From NCBI RefSeq assembly GCF_965227725.1, contig NZ_CBDDGH010000006.1, forward strand, positions 682,001 to 746,000: a stretch of DNA of 64,000 bases, in the 5' to 3' direction. The translations under genes and the position numbers were made by a program. This DNA comes from Shimia sp965227725 (GTDB lineage: Bacteria; Pseudomonadota; Alphaproteobacteria; Rhodobacterales; Rhodobacteraceae). This document shows, piece after piece, positions 44,777 through 54,430 of this stretch (the first letter of the stretch is position 1; each line of letters opens with the position of its first letter). Below the pieces are notes generated by a model. It made no database searches, had not been told where the DNA came from, and worked only from the letters and a program-made list of their open reading frames with translations.

Positions 44777-46147
44777 TTACCCGGTGATGGATTTCGACAC
44801 GGCTTCGATGGAGGCCGCCATGCTGTCGATCACCAGATCAATCTCAGCCTTTGTCGAAATCAGCGGAGGACAAAGCGCCATCGCATCCATCATGTTGCGT
44901 GAAATCACGCCACGCTCGGTCAGGTCCGCGTTCACCAGCGCGCCGAGTTTGCCCGGCGCCTTAAAGGGAGACTTCTCCGCTTTGTCATGCACCAACTCAA
45001 CAGCGCCGATCAGCCCATAGCCGCGCACTTCGCCCACCATCGGAAGATCCACCAGATCCGCCATGCGGGTTTGCATATGCGCGCCCACATCGGCGGCATT
45101 TGCCACCAAGTCACGCTCTTCGATGATTTTGATGGTTTCTAGAGCCACAGCGGCACCCACAGGATGCCCGCCGCCGGTGAAGCCATGACCAAACACGCCA
45201 ATGGAATTGCTTTCATCAGCAATCGGATCAAACACACGGTCGTTCACCATAATGGCAGAGAACGGCATGTAGCTTGAGGTGATCTGCTTGGACATCATCA
45301 TGACATCCGGCTGCATTTCCATCGCTTCAGAGCCAAACATCGTGCCCAGACGGCCAAACCCGCAGATGACCTCATCGGCAACCAGCAGGATGTCGTATTT
45401 CTTCAACACGGCCTGCACCTTGGCCCAATAGCCCTTCGGTGGCACCACAACGCCGCCGGCCCCCATTACGGGCTCGCCCCAGAAGGCTGCGATTGTGTCT
45501 GGACCTTCGGCAAGGATCAGGTCCTCCAACTCCTGCGCAAGGCGTGTGGAAAATTCTTCCTCGGTCTCGCCATCCCGCGCGTCGCGGTAGTGATGTGGGC
45601 TGGCGGTGTGCAGCACATTGGCAATCGGCAGATCAAAGGAGCGGTGGTTGTTGGGCAGGCCCGTCAGGCTGGCCGCGGCAATGGTAACCCCGTGATAGGC
45701 GCGCTGGCGGCTGATCACTTTCTTGCGCTGCGGCTGCCCCATCGCATTGGAACGATACCACACCATTTTCAGCACCGTATCATTGGCTTCAGAGCCGGAG
45801 TTGGTGAAGAACACCTTGCTCATCGGCACCGGCGCGATGGAGACGAGTTTCTCGGCCAGATCAATCGCCGGATCATGCGATTTATGTGAGAAGTTGTGGT
45901 AAAATGGCAGGCGCTGGAGCTGCTGTGTGGCAGCATCAATCAGCCGTTGCTCGGAAAACCCGAGACCCACACTCCATAGACCTGACATGGCCTCAAAGTA
46001 GCGTTTCCCCGTGTTGTCAACAACATAGCAACCTTCGCCACGGTCAATTACCATCGGGCCGTTTTTTTGATGGGCGCGGGCGTTGGTGTATCCGTGGAAG
46101 TGATGCGCAATATCACGCGCTTCGGGTGAGTTGGCATGAATGGTCAT
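44777..46147 (-). CDS. Class III omega-aminotransferase, probable GABA:pyruvate/2-oxoglutarate type
   Basis: This PLP enzyme of 456 residues has the PLP lysine K287 in MSKQITSSY and an aspartate in LLVADEVICGFGR that holds the pyridine nitrogen; SGSEANDTVLK marks the cofactor phosphate site. The start at 46147 follows AGAGGA; an upstream start at 46189 would add a basic tail that overlaps the previous gene. In context it would transfer the amino group of 4-aminobutyrate, released by the guanidinobutyrase, and give succinate semialdehyde. Putrescine or beta-alanine transaminase are alternatives. Confidence 0.85.
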   Translation of the reverse strand: MTIHANSPEARDIAHHFHGYTNARAHQKNGPMVIDRGEGCYVVDNTGKRYFEAMSGLWSVGLGFSEQRLIDAATQQLQRLPFYHNFSHKSHDPAIDLAEKLVSIAPVPMSKVFFTNSGSEANDTVLKMVWYRSNAMGQPQRKKVISRQRAYHGVTIAAASLTGLPNNHRSFDLPIANVLHTASPHHYRDARDGETEEEFSTRLAQELEDLILAEGPDTIAAFWGEPVMGAGGVVVPPKGYWAKVQAVLKKYDILLVADEVICGFGRLGTMFGSEAMEMQPDVMMMSKQITSSYMPFSAIMVNDRVFDPIADESNSIGVFGHGFTGGGHPVGAAVALETIKIIEERDLVANAADVGAHMQTRMADLVDLPMVGEVRGYGLIGAVELVHDKAEKSPFKAPGKLGALVNADLTERGVISRNMMDAMALCPPLISTKAEIDLVIDSMAASIEAVSKSITG

Positions 46148-46185
46148 GGCATGTCCTCTTCTTCGCTTTGATCGGCAGCGCCGGA

Positions 46186-47373
46186 TCAATCGGCCATTTC
46201 AGTTAGATCAGCGGCGAAGCGACAGATGCGCTCGCAAGCTGTTTTGATATGTTCGTCAGGCACCGTCAGGCTGAGCCGGATCAGATGCGCCGCCTGCGCA
46301 CCAAACGAGGACCCCGGCATAACGGCGACCTCCTGATCATCCAGAAGACGGTTGGCAAACTCCGAGCCGCTCAGCCCTGTGGCAGACACATCCACGCAAA
46401 GGAACATGCCGGCCTGCGGGGGCAGCGGAGTGAGCAGTGCGGAGTCTGCAAGAATGGCATTGGCCATTTCCGCACGTCGACCATAGGCGTTGCGCATCTC
46501 TGCCGTCACAGGCAGTTCATGTGTCAGCGCCCAAACCGTCATGTCTGCGATAAAGGGCTGATTGCCAAACAACATCGCCACAGCCGGTGGAATTGCGGCG
46601 TTGCACACCTCTTCGCTTGCGGCCATCCAGCCACTGCGGAAGCCCGGCGCCGCGTGTGATTTGGAGATTGAGGACACCACAACCACACGCTCTGCAAACT
46701 CCTGCATGTCAAACAGGGAGGCAAAGCTTTGATCAAAGATCAGCGCTTCGTAGACCTCATCCGCGATGATCCACAGATCATGTTTGACACAGACCTCAGC
46801 AATGGCGCGCAACTCGTCGGCATTCAGATTAACCCCGGTGGGGTTGTGCGGGTTATTCAGCAACAAAACCTTGGAGCGTGGCGTGATAGCGGCCTCAAGA
46901 TCTTCCGGCTGGAGGCGGAAACCTTTGTCCTGATGCAACGCCACAGGCACCATATCGGCACCTGTGGAGCGGATCACAGCCTCATAGGTGGCATAATAGG
47001 GATCGGACAACAGCACGTCATCGCCTGCCTGAACAAACAGCTGCATCGCTGCATAGAGCGCGGTCTGTGTGCCCGGGTAACAGATAAAGCTGTCCGGGCT
47101 GATTGTCCGTCCGGTTCGGGCGCTGTATTTCTCCGCCAGAGTCTGGCGCAGGGTCAGCTCGCCTTCCGCAGGAGAATAGCGCGTGCGCCCTTCTGCGATG
47201 GCGCGAAAACAGGCATCCACCAGTTCATGTGGCGTCGGCACATCCGGCTCACCGATGGTCAGCTCGATGATGTTGCCCCCCGCTTCATTCATGCGCCGCG
47301 CCCGCAGCTGCAGCTCCCACTGGTCCCCCTCAAGGGCAGCCAGACGGGTTACCAGATCTGAGAACCCTTTCAT
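46186..47373 (-). CDS. aruH: Class I/II aminotransferase, probable arginine:pyruvate transaminase (AruH-like)
   Basis: This 395-residue fold-type I PLP enzyme has the lysine K238 in SISKSHAAPG, and the segments NNPHNPTGVN, ADEVYEALIF and RLSLTV with the substrate-carboxylate arginine. AruH makes 2-ketoarginine and alanine from arginine and pyruvate. The start overlaps the gbuA stop as ATGA (47370-47373), so it is tightly coupled to the ureohydrolase of the same pathway. The sequence alone would be called an aspartate-type aminotransferase; clustering with aruI gives the specific name. Confidence 0.75.
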   Translation of the reverse strand: MKGFSDLVTRLAALEGDQWELQLRARRMNEAGGNIIELTIGEPDVPTPHELVDACFRAIAEGRTRYSPAEGELTLRQTLAEKYSARTGRTISPDSFICYPGTQTALYAAMQLFVQAGDDVLLSDPYYATYEAVIRSTGADMVPVALHQDKGFRLQPEDLEAAITPRSKVLLLNNPHNPTGVNLNADELRAIAEVCVKHDLWIIADEVYEALIFDQSFASLFDMQEFAERVVVVSSISKSHAAPGFRSGWMAASEEVCNAAIPPAVAMLFGNQPFIADMTVWALTHELPVTAEMRNAYGRRAEMANAILADSALLTPLPPQAGMFLCVDVSATGLSGSEFANRLLDDQEVAVMPGSSFGAQAAHLIRLSLTVPDEHIKTACERICRFAADLTEMAD

Positions 47374-48422
47374 TGCCCTGTGCCTTGGTTGCGAAACATC
47401 ATCAGGCTGAGGATCTCAAACAGCACGGTTGCACCATTGTGCGCCGTATTTGATGTGGCATCAAAAGAAGGTGCCACTTCAACCACATCGCCGCCAACAA
47501 TGTTCATGCCCTTCAGCCCCCGCAGCAAGGCGATCACCTCGCGCGGTGTGAGGCCGCCCACTTCTGGCGTGCCTGTGCCGGGAGCAAAGGCCGGGTCCAG
47601 CGAGTCGATGTCAAAAGAAACATAGGTCGGCCCGGAGCCAATGACTTCAAGCGCCTTGGCGATCACAGCATCCAGCCCCTGATGTGCCAGCGTCTGCGCC
47701 TCAATGATTGTCATACCGCTCGCATGGGAGAATTCCCAAAGATAGCCGGATTGCCCGCGAATGCCGATCTGAATGGTGCGCTCCGGGTCCAGCAGCCCTT
47801 CAAGCACCGCATTGCGGAACGGGCCGCCGTGGTGAAAACGCTCGCCATCAAACGGACCGCCGGTATCCGCATGGGCGTCAATATGCACCATACCCACCGG
47901 ACCATCCTTGGCCAATGCCCGCAAAATAGGCAGGCTGACGGAGTGATCCCCACCCACAGACAGAGGCATTGCACCCGCATCAACGATTTTAGCGACTGCC
48001 TCGGTGATATCCTCATGACTTTGGGACAGGCTATAGCGGCTGCGGAATGGCACATCCCCGACATCGGCGACCTTCATCTCTTGCACAGGGGCACAGCGCA
48101 GGCCTTCGTTGTAGGGCCCTATACGCTCAATAGCGCGCAGCGCACGGGGGCCAAACCGCGATCCGGGACGGTTGGTCACCGCCAGATCCATCGGCATGCC
48201 AAGGATCGCAACATCCAGATTTTGCAGAGTTTCTGCCTCCAGATCACCCACTGGCGCATCCAGAAACGTCATCGCCCCCGCATAAGGCGCGGTCCGCCGC
48301 GTTCCACCCGGATCAAACAGAAGCGAAGAGATATGCGCGGCATGCGCATCATGAACCACACCACAGTTGGCTCCGTCAAAACGGTCCTGCAGTTCTTTCA
48401 ACTTTTCGGGGGTCCAAGCCAT
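47370..48422 (-). CDS. Ureohydrolase, probable guanidinobutyrase (agmatinase family)
   Basis: This is a manganese enzyme of 350 residues from the arginase/agmatinase family. Three metal-ligand motifs are clear: GGDHSVSLP, HIDAHADTGG and SFDIDSLDPAFAPGTGTPE. It would split 4-guanidinobutyrate to GABA and urea, linking the guanidino part of the pathway to the GABA part; agmatinase or guanidinopropionase activity is possible. It leads the minus-strand operon and is divergent from a LysR gene, with 130 bases between the starts. Confidence 0.88.
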   Translation of the reverse strand: MAWTPEKLKELQDRFDGANCGVVHDAHAAHISSLLFDPGGTRRTAPYAGAMTFLDAPVGDLEAETLQNLDVAILGMPMDLAVTNRPGSRFGPRALRAIERIGPYNEGLRCAPVQEMKVADVGDVPFRSRYSLSQSHEDITEAVAKIVDAGAMPLSVGGDHSVSLPILRALAKDGPVGMVHIDAHADTGGPFDGERFHHGGPFRNAVLEGLLDPERTIQIGIRGQSGYLWEFSHASGMTIIEAQTLAHQGLDAVIAKALEVIGSGPTYVSFDIDSLDPAFAPGTGTPEVGGLTPREVIALLRGLKGMNIVGGDVVEVAPSFDATSNTAHNGATVLFEILSLMMFRNQGTGQ

Positions 48423-48552
48423 AACGCCACAATCTCCTGGTGAGTATCAGATATTGAGTTGCACGTTACTGGCCCCAACGACATCAAGATATTGCAGGAC
48501 AGCCAATAAATGTTTCAATGAGTGGCAATACTTTTGAGCGAGGGAACCAGAC

Positions 48553-49491
48553 ATGCGCAAAAAGATATTTTTCGGCACTGTCAGCGACGTGGATCTGAGA
48601 CTGATGCGCGTGCTAACCAAAGTGGTCGAATGCGGCAGCCTGTCTGCGGCGGAAACGGAATTGGGCGTCGGCCGCTCCACCATCTCTCGTCAAATCTCAG
48701 ACATCGAAACCCGGCTGGGGATGCGCCTGCTGCATCGCGAGCGGGGCCGCAGGGGCTTTCAACTGACCCAGCAAGGCCAGAAGGCGATGGTCTATATCGA
48801 GCAGCTGCTGTCAGCCACGGATCAATTTGTCGAAGACATTGCAACCATCAATGAAAATCTGGTTGGCACGCTGGACATCTGCATGACCGACTTCACCTAC
48901 AGCGATGACAAGAACCCTTTGACCCGCGTCATGCAGACCTTTCATCAGGTGGCGCCCAATGTCACCATCAATCTGATGGTCGGCTCCCCCCGTGAGATCG
49001 AAAAACGCCTGATTGAACGCAAGGCCCATATTGGCATTCTGCACCGTTACACGTCTTTTGAGGAACTCAACTACGAGCCTCTTTATTCAGAAGCCTCAAG
49101 TGTTTACGCGGGATCTTCTCATCCGCTTGTGAAGAAGATGCAGCAAGGTGAGAAGATCACACCAAGCGAGGCGCAAAGCCATCAGCTGATCTCTCGCGAG
49201 TACCGGGAAAGCAGCCTGCAGAATGACCTCAAAAGCCGCTTCAAACGCGGGCCTACCGTGCATGAAACCGAAGCCGTTGCCGCATTGGTGAAAGCCGGAA
49301 TCTATCTGGGATATCTACCAGATCATAAATTTGATGGGCGCGAGCCGGAGTTTCACCAGATCCTGCCCAATGCGTTCAGCTACTCCAGTGAGGTGCATAT
49401 GGCGTTTCACAAAAGCAAAGTACAAAGCGCCCATGTCGCGGAGTTTCTGAAGATGCTGCGCAATGGAGCATCAAACGCGTCTGCCGCCTGA
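48553..49491 (+). CDS. LysR-family regulator, probable regulator of the arginine transaminase operon
   Basis: This 312-residue regulator has an N-terminal winged helix (DVDLRLMRVLTKVVECGSLSAAETELGVGRSTISRQISDIE-type region, residues about 10-50) and a C-terminal effector domain. Its position divergent from the gbuA/aruH operon and upstream of an amino-acid ABC importer makes it the best candidate to sense arginine, 2-ketoarginine or guanidinobutyrate. A terminator separates it from the importer genes. Confidence 0.85.
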   Translation: MRKKIFFGTVSDVDLRLMRVLTKVVECGSLSAAETELGVGRSTISRQISDIETRLGMRLLHRERGRRGFQLTQQGQKAMVYIEQLLSATDQFVEDIATINENLVGTLDICMTDFTYSDDKNPLTRVMQTFHQVAPNVTINLMVGSPREIEKRLIERKAHIGILHRYTSFEELNYEPLYSEASSVYAGSSHPLVKKMQQGEKITPSEAQSHQLISREYRESSLQNDLKSRFKRGPTVHETEAVAALVKAGIYLGYLPDHKFDGREPEFHQILPNAFSYSSEVHMAFHKSKVQSAHVAEFLKMLRNGASNASAA

Positions 49492-49586
49492 CAGCGCATA
49501 TCATTCGCCCCTCAAAAACACCTGCGCGATCGCGCATGTTCCGGCTCCCAAGCCACTTCAATGCATTCAATTTCCTCGATCTAATG

Positions 49587-49617
49587 AATGGGCAAGCTTG
49601 GCGTTTGCCCATTTTTT
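49587..49617 (+). terminator. Intrinsic terminator after the LysR gene
   Basis: AATGGGCAA (49587-49595) pairs with TTGCCCATT (49605-49613), followed by a run of T. The importer genes therefore need their own promoter in the 49618-49723 gap. Confidence 0.85.
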
Positions 49618-49723
49618 AGACGCGACTTGTTCATATTTGTGAAACTTTCGTTCGCCACTCCACCCTTTCTGGCCGCGATGTTTGGATGCAGTTTTTTGAC
49701 GACGGTTGCATCCGGAGCATTGA

Positions 49724-50521
49724 ATGAACACCTCACCCGCCACAGAAACCTCTACAGCGATCAGCATTCGCGACCTCAAGAAAAGCTTCGGGTCGCTTGA
49801 AGTCCTGCATGGCGTGTCGCTGGACGCCCAGGCACATGATGTCATCTCGATCTTGGGATCATCGGGATCGGGCAAAAGCACTTTGCTGCGGTGCGTCAAC
49901 CTGCTGGAAACCCCGTCCTCAGGCCGCATTTTTGTCGAAGGCGAAGAGATTGACTTCACCCGCACATCCGCTGGCGAAATCACGGGTGTCGATGGAAAAC
50001 AGGCAGTCCGGCTGCGCACCAACCTCGGCATGGTTTTTCAGAGCTTCAATCTCTGGTCACATATGACCGTACTGGAAAATGTGATGGAAGGCCCCGTTCA
50101 GGTTTTGGGGCTCAGCAAAGCCGAAGCACGTGAGCGTGCCAAGGATTGTCTGGAGAAAGTGGGCGTTTATGAGCGCCGCGATTTTTACCCTTCACAGATT
50201 TCCGGTGGGCAGCAACAGCGTTGCGCCATTGCGCGCGCACTGGCGATGGAACCACGCGCACTGCTTTTTGACGAGCCTACCTCTGCACTTGATCCGGAGC
50301 TGGTTGGAGAGGTTCTGAAAGTGATGCGCGGCCTCGCCGAAGAGGGCCGCACCATGCTGGTGGTCACCCACGAAATGGGATTTGCCCGCGAAGTCAGCGA
50401 CAAGGTCCTGTTCCTGCACCAAGGCATGATCGAGGCCGAAGGCACCCCCGACGAGCTCTTCAACAACCCGTCACACGTCTCTGAGCGTTGGCGCGAATTT
50501 GTTTCCCGCGCACGCGACTAA
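49724..50521 (+). CDS. Polar/basic amino-acid ABC transporter ATP-binding protein (HisP/OccP-like)
   Basis: This ATPase of 265 residues has Walker A GSSGSGKST (45-53), signature ISGGQQQRCAIARAL and Walker B LLFDEPTSALDPE. The Q-loop segment MVFQSFNLWSHMTVLENV is typical of HisP, ArtP and OccP/NocP. It is first in an operon with a binding protein and two permeases, opposite the opine-type dehydrogenase genes. The likely cargo is arginine or an arginine derivative. Confidence 0.9.
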   Translation: MNTSPATETSTAISIRDLKKSFGSLEVLHGVSLDAQAHDVISILGSSGSGKSTLLRCVNLLETPSSGRIFVEGEEIDFTRTSAGEITGVDGKQAVRLRTNLGMVFQSFNLWSHMTVLENVMEGPVQVLGLSKAEARERAKDCLEKVGVYERRDFYPSQISGGQQQRCAIARALAMEPRALLFDEPTSALDPELVGEVLKVMRGLAEEGRTMLVVTHEMGFAREVSDKVLFLHQGMIEAEGTPDELFNNPSHVSERWREFVSRARD

Positions 50522-50576
50522 CACCCACCCCCCCAACTCCCCAAACCAAAAGACCAAACCAACAGGAGAAGACACA

Positions 50577-51350
50577 ATGAAAACAGCACTCAAATCCATT
50601 GCCATGACGCTGGCCCTTGCAGTTGGCGCTTCTGCGGCCTCTGCCGAAGACCTTGTCATCCGTTGGGGCACGGAAGCCGGCTACAAGCCTTTCGCCTTTA
50701 AAACCGCCGACGGTGAACTCACCGGCTTTGACATCGAAATCGGGAACGCGATCTGCGAAGAACTGAATGCGACCTGTTCATGGCAAGAACACGAGTTCGA
50801 CGCGCTGATCGCGGCGCTGAACGCCAATAAATTCGACGCGATCCTGGCCTCCATGACCAACACCGACAAACGTCAGCGCGCCATCGACTTCACCGGCAAA
50901 TACTACAATATCCCTTCCACCTTTGTGGGCCGTTCTGATGCAGGCCTGAACGACGAGGACGGCCTGGCAGGCAAAACCGTTGGTGTTCAGCGCTCCACCA
51001 TCATGGAAGACTATCTGCGCAACGAGCGCAAAGATGTGACTGTGAAAACCTATCCGACACAGGATGAAATCTGGCTGGATCTGGTCGCAGGTCGTCTGGA
51101 CGCCGCGATGGGTGGCAAACTGCAGATCGTTGAAGGCTTCCTGAACACCGATCAAGGCAAAGAGTTTGCCCTGTTCGGACGCGACTATGCTGATCCAAAG
51201 TACTTCGGCTATGGCTCCAGCATTGGTGTCCGCAAAGCGGACAGTGAACTGCGTGATGCCATCAGCGGCGCCATTCTTGCCCTGCGTGAAAATGGTAAAT
51301 ACGCGGAAATCAACGATAAATACTTCGATATCGACATCTACGGGGAATAA
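50577..51350 (+). CDS. Polar amino-acid ABC transporter substrate-binding protein (HisJ/OccT-like)
   Basis: This 257-residue periplasmic protein has a signal peptide (residues 1-23, cleavage after ASA). The family pattern is clear: ILASMTNTDKRQRAIDFTGKYY around the binding site, LAGKTVGVQRST, and a paired segment DLVAGRLDAAMGG. The start at 50577 follows AGGAGA. The ligand-contacting residues are those of lysine/arginine/ornithine or opine binders, which cannot be told apart by eye. A hairpin follows the gene. Confidence 0.9.
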   Translation: MKTALKSIAMTLALAVGASAASAEDLVIRWGTEAGYKPFAFKTADGELTGFDIEIGNAICEELNATCSWQEHEFDALIAALNANKFDAILASMTNTDKRQRAIDFTGKYYNIPSTFVGRSDAGLNDEDGLAGKTVGVQRSTIMEDYLRNERKDVTVKTYPTQDEIWLDLVAGRLDAAMGGKLQIVEGFLNTDQGKEFALFGRDYADPKYFGYGSSIGVRKADSELRDAISGAILALRENGKYAEINDKYFDIDIYGE

Positions 51351-51363
51351 TCCTCACATCCTT

Positions 51364-51387
51364 GCCCCTTCCCAAACGGGAGGGGGC
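51364..51387 (+). terminator. Attenuator hairpin between binding-protein and permease genes
   Basis: A 10-bp stem (51364-51373 with 51378-51387, one G-U pair) with an AAAC loop follows the binding-protein stop and is followed by TTATTGCTT. It should reduce read-through into the permease genes. Confidence 0.75.
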
Positions 51388-51410
51388 TTATTGCTTAATA
51401 CGAGGGTATC

Positions 51411-52091
51411 GTGGTCGAACTGCTCAAAGAATATGGCCCCATGGTGTTGTCCGGTCTGGGCCTTACGGTTGGCCTCTCACTGGCCGCCGTGTGTCTTGCC
51501 ATCATGTTTGGGATCGTGGGCGCTGCGCTCCGGCTGTCAAACAACGCGGTCGCACGCGGAATTGGCCGCACCTACACAACACTGATCCGTGGCCTACCTG
51601 ATCTGGTCTTAATGCTTCTGGTGTTTTTTGGCGGCCAGATGCTGCTCAACAAGATCGGCAGCGCAACCGGCTGGTGGAAGTACATTGAAATCAGCCCATT
51701 CATGGCAGGCGCGATAACAATCGGGTTTATCTTTGGCGCCTATATGACGGAGACGTTTCGCGGAGCCTTCCTGTCCATCCCACTGGGCCAAATCGAAGCC
51801 GCCAAAGCCATCGGCATGGCCCCACGCACCTACATGATCCGGATCGTGTGGCCGCAGATCGTTCCTTTGGCTCTGCCAAGCTTCACCAACAACTGGCTGG
51901 TGCTTCTGAAAACAACCGCGCTCGCCTCAATCCTTGGTCTCCACGACATCATGTACAACGCCCATCAGGCCGGGCGCACTTCGCAAGAACCCTTCCTGTT
52001 CCTGCTCATGGCGTTTTGTATCTACCTGGGATTGACCATGATTTCCGACGTCGGCTTGCGCGCGCTTGGTAAGCGCTACGCGCTGAAATGA
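51411..52091 (+). CDS. Amino-acid ABC transporter permease (HisQ/OccQ-like)
   Basis: This 226-residue membrane protein has about five transmembrane segments and the EAA loop motif IEAAKAIGMAPRTYMIRIVWPQI. It starts with GTG at 51411 after GAGGG. It pairs with the next permease to form the heterodimeric pore of the importer; the ATPase is two genes upstream. Confidence 0.9.
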   Translation: MVELLKEYGPMVLSGLGLTVGLSLAAVCLAIMFGIVGAALRLSNNAVARGIGRTYTTLIRGLPDLVLMLLVFFGGQMLLNKIGSATGWWKYIEISPFMAGAITIGFIFGAYMTETFRGAFLSIPLGQIEAAKAIGMAPRTYMIRIVWPQIVPLALPSFTNNWLVLLKTTALASILGLHDIMYNAHQAGRTSQEPFLFLLMAFCIYLGLTMISDVGLRALGKRYALK

Positions 52092-52101
52092 GGGGCGCGT
52101 G

Positions 52102-52785
52102 ATGGAATACGATCTGATCTGGGAACATCGCGGCCTTTTTCTGGAAGGTGTCTGGACAACAATCTGGCTGATTGGCTCTTCTCTGCTGATCGGTGCAGTG
52201 CTGGCGATCCCTCTGGCTTTGTTTCAGGCCTATAAAATTCCCTATCTCGGCCGTGCCGCCGCCACCTACAGCTATGCGTTTCGCGGCACGCCGCTCTTGG
52301 TGCAGCTGTACCTTCTCTATTACGGGGTGTCGCAGTTTGAGGCGGTACGTGAATCGATCTTCTGGGTTGCCCTCAAACGCCCCGAAATCTGTGCTGTGCT
52401 TGCCTTCTCTCTCAACAGCGCCGCCTATGTCTGTGAAATGATCCGCGGCGCCATCCTGGCGATCCCGCAGGGCGAAATCGAAGCGGCACAGGCAATCGGC
52501 ATGACCCGCGCCAAGGTGACCCGCCGGATCATCATCCCAAGCGCCCTGCGCCGCGCCCTGCCCGCCTACTCCAATGAGGTGATCTTCTTGCTGCATGCCA
52601 GCGTCATCGCTTCAACCATAACCATCACCGATATCCTGGGTGCCGGCCGGACCCTGAACGGCATGTATTACCTGGCCTATGAAGGTCTGCTCGTGGCGGC
52701 GGTTCTCTATCTCGCGATTGTCTTCTTGGTGGACCGCGTCTTCAAACAGGCCGAAAGGCGTTATCTGGCATATCTGGTGCGCTAA
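52102..52785 (+). CDS. Amino-acid ABC transporter permease (HisM/OccM-like)
   Basis: This 227-residue permease has an EAA motif (EIEAAQAIGMTRAKVTRRIIIPSAL) and the start FRGTPLLVQLYLLYYG common to HisM/OccM proteins. The start at 52102 (ATG) has AGGGG upstream; an adjacent GTG at 52099 is possible. It ends the four-gene operon; hairpins follow at 52793 and 52906. Confidence 0.9.
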   Translation: MEYDLIWEHRGLFLEGVWTTIWLIGSSLLIGAVLAIPLALFQAYKIPYLGRAAATYSYAFRGTPLLVQLYLLYYGVSQFEAVRESIFWVALKRPEICAVLAFSLNSAAYVCEMIRGAILAIPQGEIEAAQAIGMTRAKVTRRIIIPSALRRALPAYSNEVIFLLHASVIASTITITDILGAGRTLNGMYYLAYEGLLVAAVLYLAIVFLVDRVFKQAERRYLAYLVR

Positions 52786-52792
52786 ACACATG

Positions 52793-52815
52793 GAGCGCCG
52801 TGTGAAGCGGCGCTC
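52793..52815 (+). terminator. Hairpin at the end of the amino-acid importer operon
   Basis: GAGCGCCG (52793-52800) can pair with CGGCGCTC (52808-52815) 7 bases after the last stop. It lacks a T-run. Confidence 0.55.
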
Positions 52816-52905
52816 TCACAACCACCATCAATGCGGTGGGAACAGACGACTACGGCGTTGGCTCAAGCCCCGATCAGGCCGCACTCACGGAAGACACGAC
52901 GCCGG

Positions 52906-52933
52906 ACGTTTTCACATCCATACGTGAAAACGT
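52906..52933. repeat. Perfect 10-bp inverted repeat downstream of the importer operon
   Basis: ACGTTTTCAC (52906-52915) mirrors GTGAAAACGT (52924-52933) with an 8-base spacer. It may be a protein-binding site or a second terminator, but lacks a T-run on either strand. Confidence 0.5.
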
Positions 52934-53053
52934 AAGACACGGGCGCAAGTTTCAGACAGCCTCCCGCCAACTTGCGCCCGCTGTTCTACCTTAAAACGCG
53001 ATCATCCCAACCTCACGGCCGACATGCATCCGTTAGGCGACGATTGTTCTTCG

Positions 53054-54430
53054 TTAGTTTTCCCGATCCGGGCTATAGGCCGCGAGCTCTCCCAATGTCA
53101 CAGGCTTAAGCGGTGACCGAATGCGCAGGGCGCCGGTTTCGATCTGTGTCTGCCCTGTTTCCTGCGCGAGAATCTCTGTCACGGTCAGCCCGCAGAACCG
53201 TCCCTGACAAGGCCCCATGCCAGCCCGCCCAAAGGCTTTGGCTTGATTGGGCCCTTTACAGCCCAACTCAGCGAAACGGCGGATATCCCCGGCGGTCACC
53301 TCTTCGCAACGGCATATGATGGTCTCATTCGCGGGCCGCAGGCACTGTTCAAACGGGGGGTAAGCGCGATCCAGAAACGGCCGCACTGCCAACTCCTTGG
53401 CACGTTTTTTCTGCAATGGAGCGGCAAGCGCCTCTGCATCGGAAATCAGCCCCAAAGTCTGCGCGGCGCCAAATGCGGCAATTTCACCAGACAGGGCCGC
53501 AACCTTCGCGCCGCCAATCCCGGCACCGTCTCCGGCGATGCTGATGCTCGGATGAGATGACACCCCCATTGCATTCACCTTGGGAACAAAACACCGCTGC
53601 GTCTGATCATAATCGTGATCCAGTCGCAACGCGCGGGACATCTGCGTATTTGGCACCACTCCGTGATGCAGCAGCACCGTTTCCGCGGCAATCTCCTGCG
53701 GTTTCCCATCACAAGAAAAGCGCACGGCTGTCACGTGGTCCTCGCCGATCAAAGCCACATCATGGGCCGCCGTGAACCGCGAGACGCCAGCCAATTTGAT
53801 CCGGGCCAGCATCGCGGCTCCTTTGGCCAGATACGGCCAACCGCGCAAGGCACCCGGGATGTTCGCCCGCGCCGACCACAGATCAGCGCGCGCCTGCGTT
53901 TCGATCAGCGCCGCCGGTTTGCTTCCCGCCGAGATCATCTGAGCTGCCAGCAAATAAAGCAAAGGCCCACTACCGATCAGAACCGCATCTTGTGCAACCA
54001 AGCCACCGGATTTCATCAAGATTTGCGCCGCGCCAGCCGTCATAACCCCCGGCAAAGTCCAGCCAGGCAATGGCATTGGGCGCTCGGTCGCACCTGTCGC
54101 GAGGATCAGGTGGCTGGCTTTGATTTGTTGCGCTTTGCCCGCTTCACTGAAGGTCACCTGCCCGTCACGCGTCACATCCCAAATAGTGCATCCAGGATAA
54201 TACACTGCACCGCTTTGGCGAAACGCATCCGTCAACTGGCGCCCGGCCGTGTAATCTGCCCCCAAGACGCGCTGTTGCATGCCAGAAGCAACATCTACAT
54301 TGCGATAAATCTGTCCACCAGGATGCTCCTGCTCATCCAATAAAACGACATGCGCACCCAGTTGCGCAGCGCGCGTGGCCGCGGCCAACCCTGCGGGCCC
54401 GGCACCCAGAACAGCGATGTCATAGGACAT
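53054..54430 (-). CDS. FAD/[2Fe-2S] subunit of a heterotrimeric amino-acid or opine dehydrogenase (OoxA/HcnB-like)
   Basis: This 458-residue protein has an N-terminal Rossmann FAD site (LGAGPAGLAAAT, glycines from residue 9) and a pyridine-nucleotide-disulfide-reductase-like core. A C-terminal BFD-like iron-sulfur domain carries cysteines in ICRCEEV and GPCQGRFCG. It is encoded after a small ferredoxin and a DadA-type oxidase; the three together match opine oxidases (OoxA/OoxB), D-hydroxyproline dehydrogenases and HcnABC. It passes electrons from the oxidase subunit to the respiratory chain. Confidence 0.85.
   Translation of the reverse strand: MSYDIAVLGAGPAGLAAATRAAQLGAHVVLLDEQEHPGGQIYRNVDVASGMQQRVLGADYTAGRQLTDAFRQSGAVYYPGCTIWDVTRDGQVTFSEAGKAQQIKASHLILATGATERPMPLPGWTLPGVMTAGAAQILMKSGGLVAQDAVLIGSGPLLYLLAAQMISAGSKPAALIETQARADLWSARANIPGALRGWPYLAKGAAMLARIKLAGVSRFTAAHDVALIGEDHVTAVRFSCDGKPQEIAAETVLLHHGVVPNTQMSRALRLDHDYDQTQRCFVPKVNAMGVSSHPSISIAGDGAGIGGAKVAALSGEIAAFGAAQTLGLISDAEALAAPLQKKRAKELAVRPFLDRAYPPFEQCLRPANETIICRCEEVTAGDIRRFAELGCKGPNQAKAFGRAGMGPCQGRFCGLTVTEILAQETGQTQIETGALRIRSPLKPVTLGELAAYSPDREN

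Noticed and set aside
47370..48422. Arginase assignment
   Set aside because: The length of 350 residues, the C-terminal pattern and the coupling to aminotransferase and aldehyde dehydrogenase genes fit a guanidino-acid ureohydrolase better; no ornithine-handling genes lie nearby.
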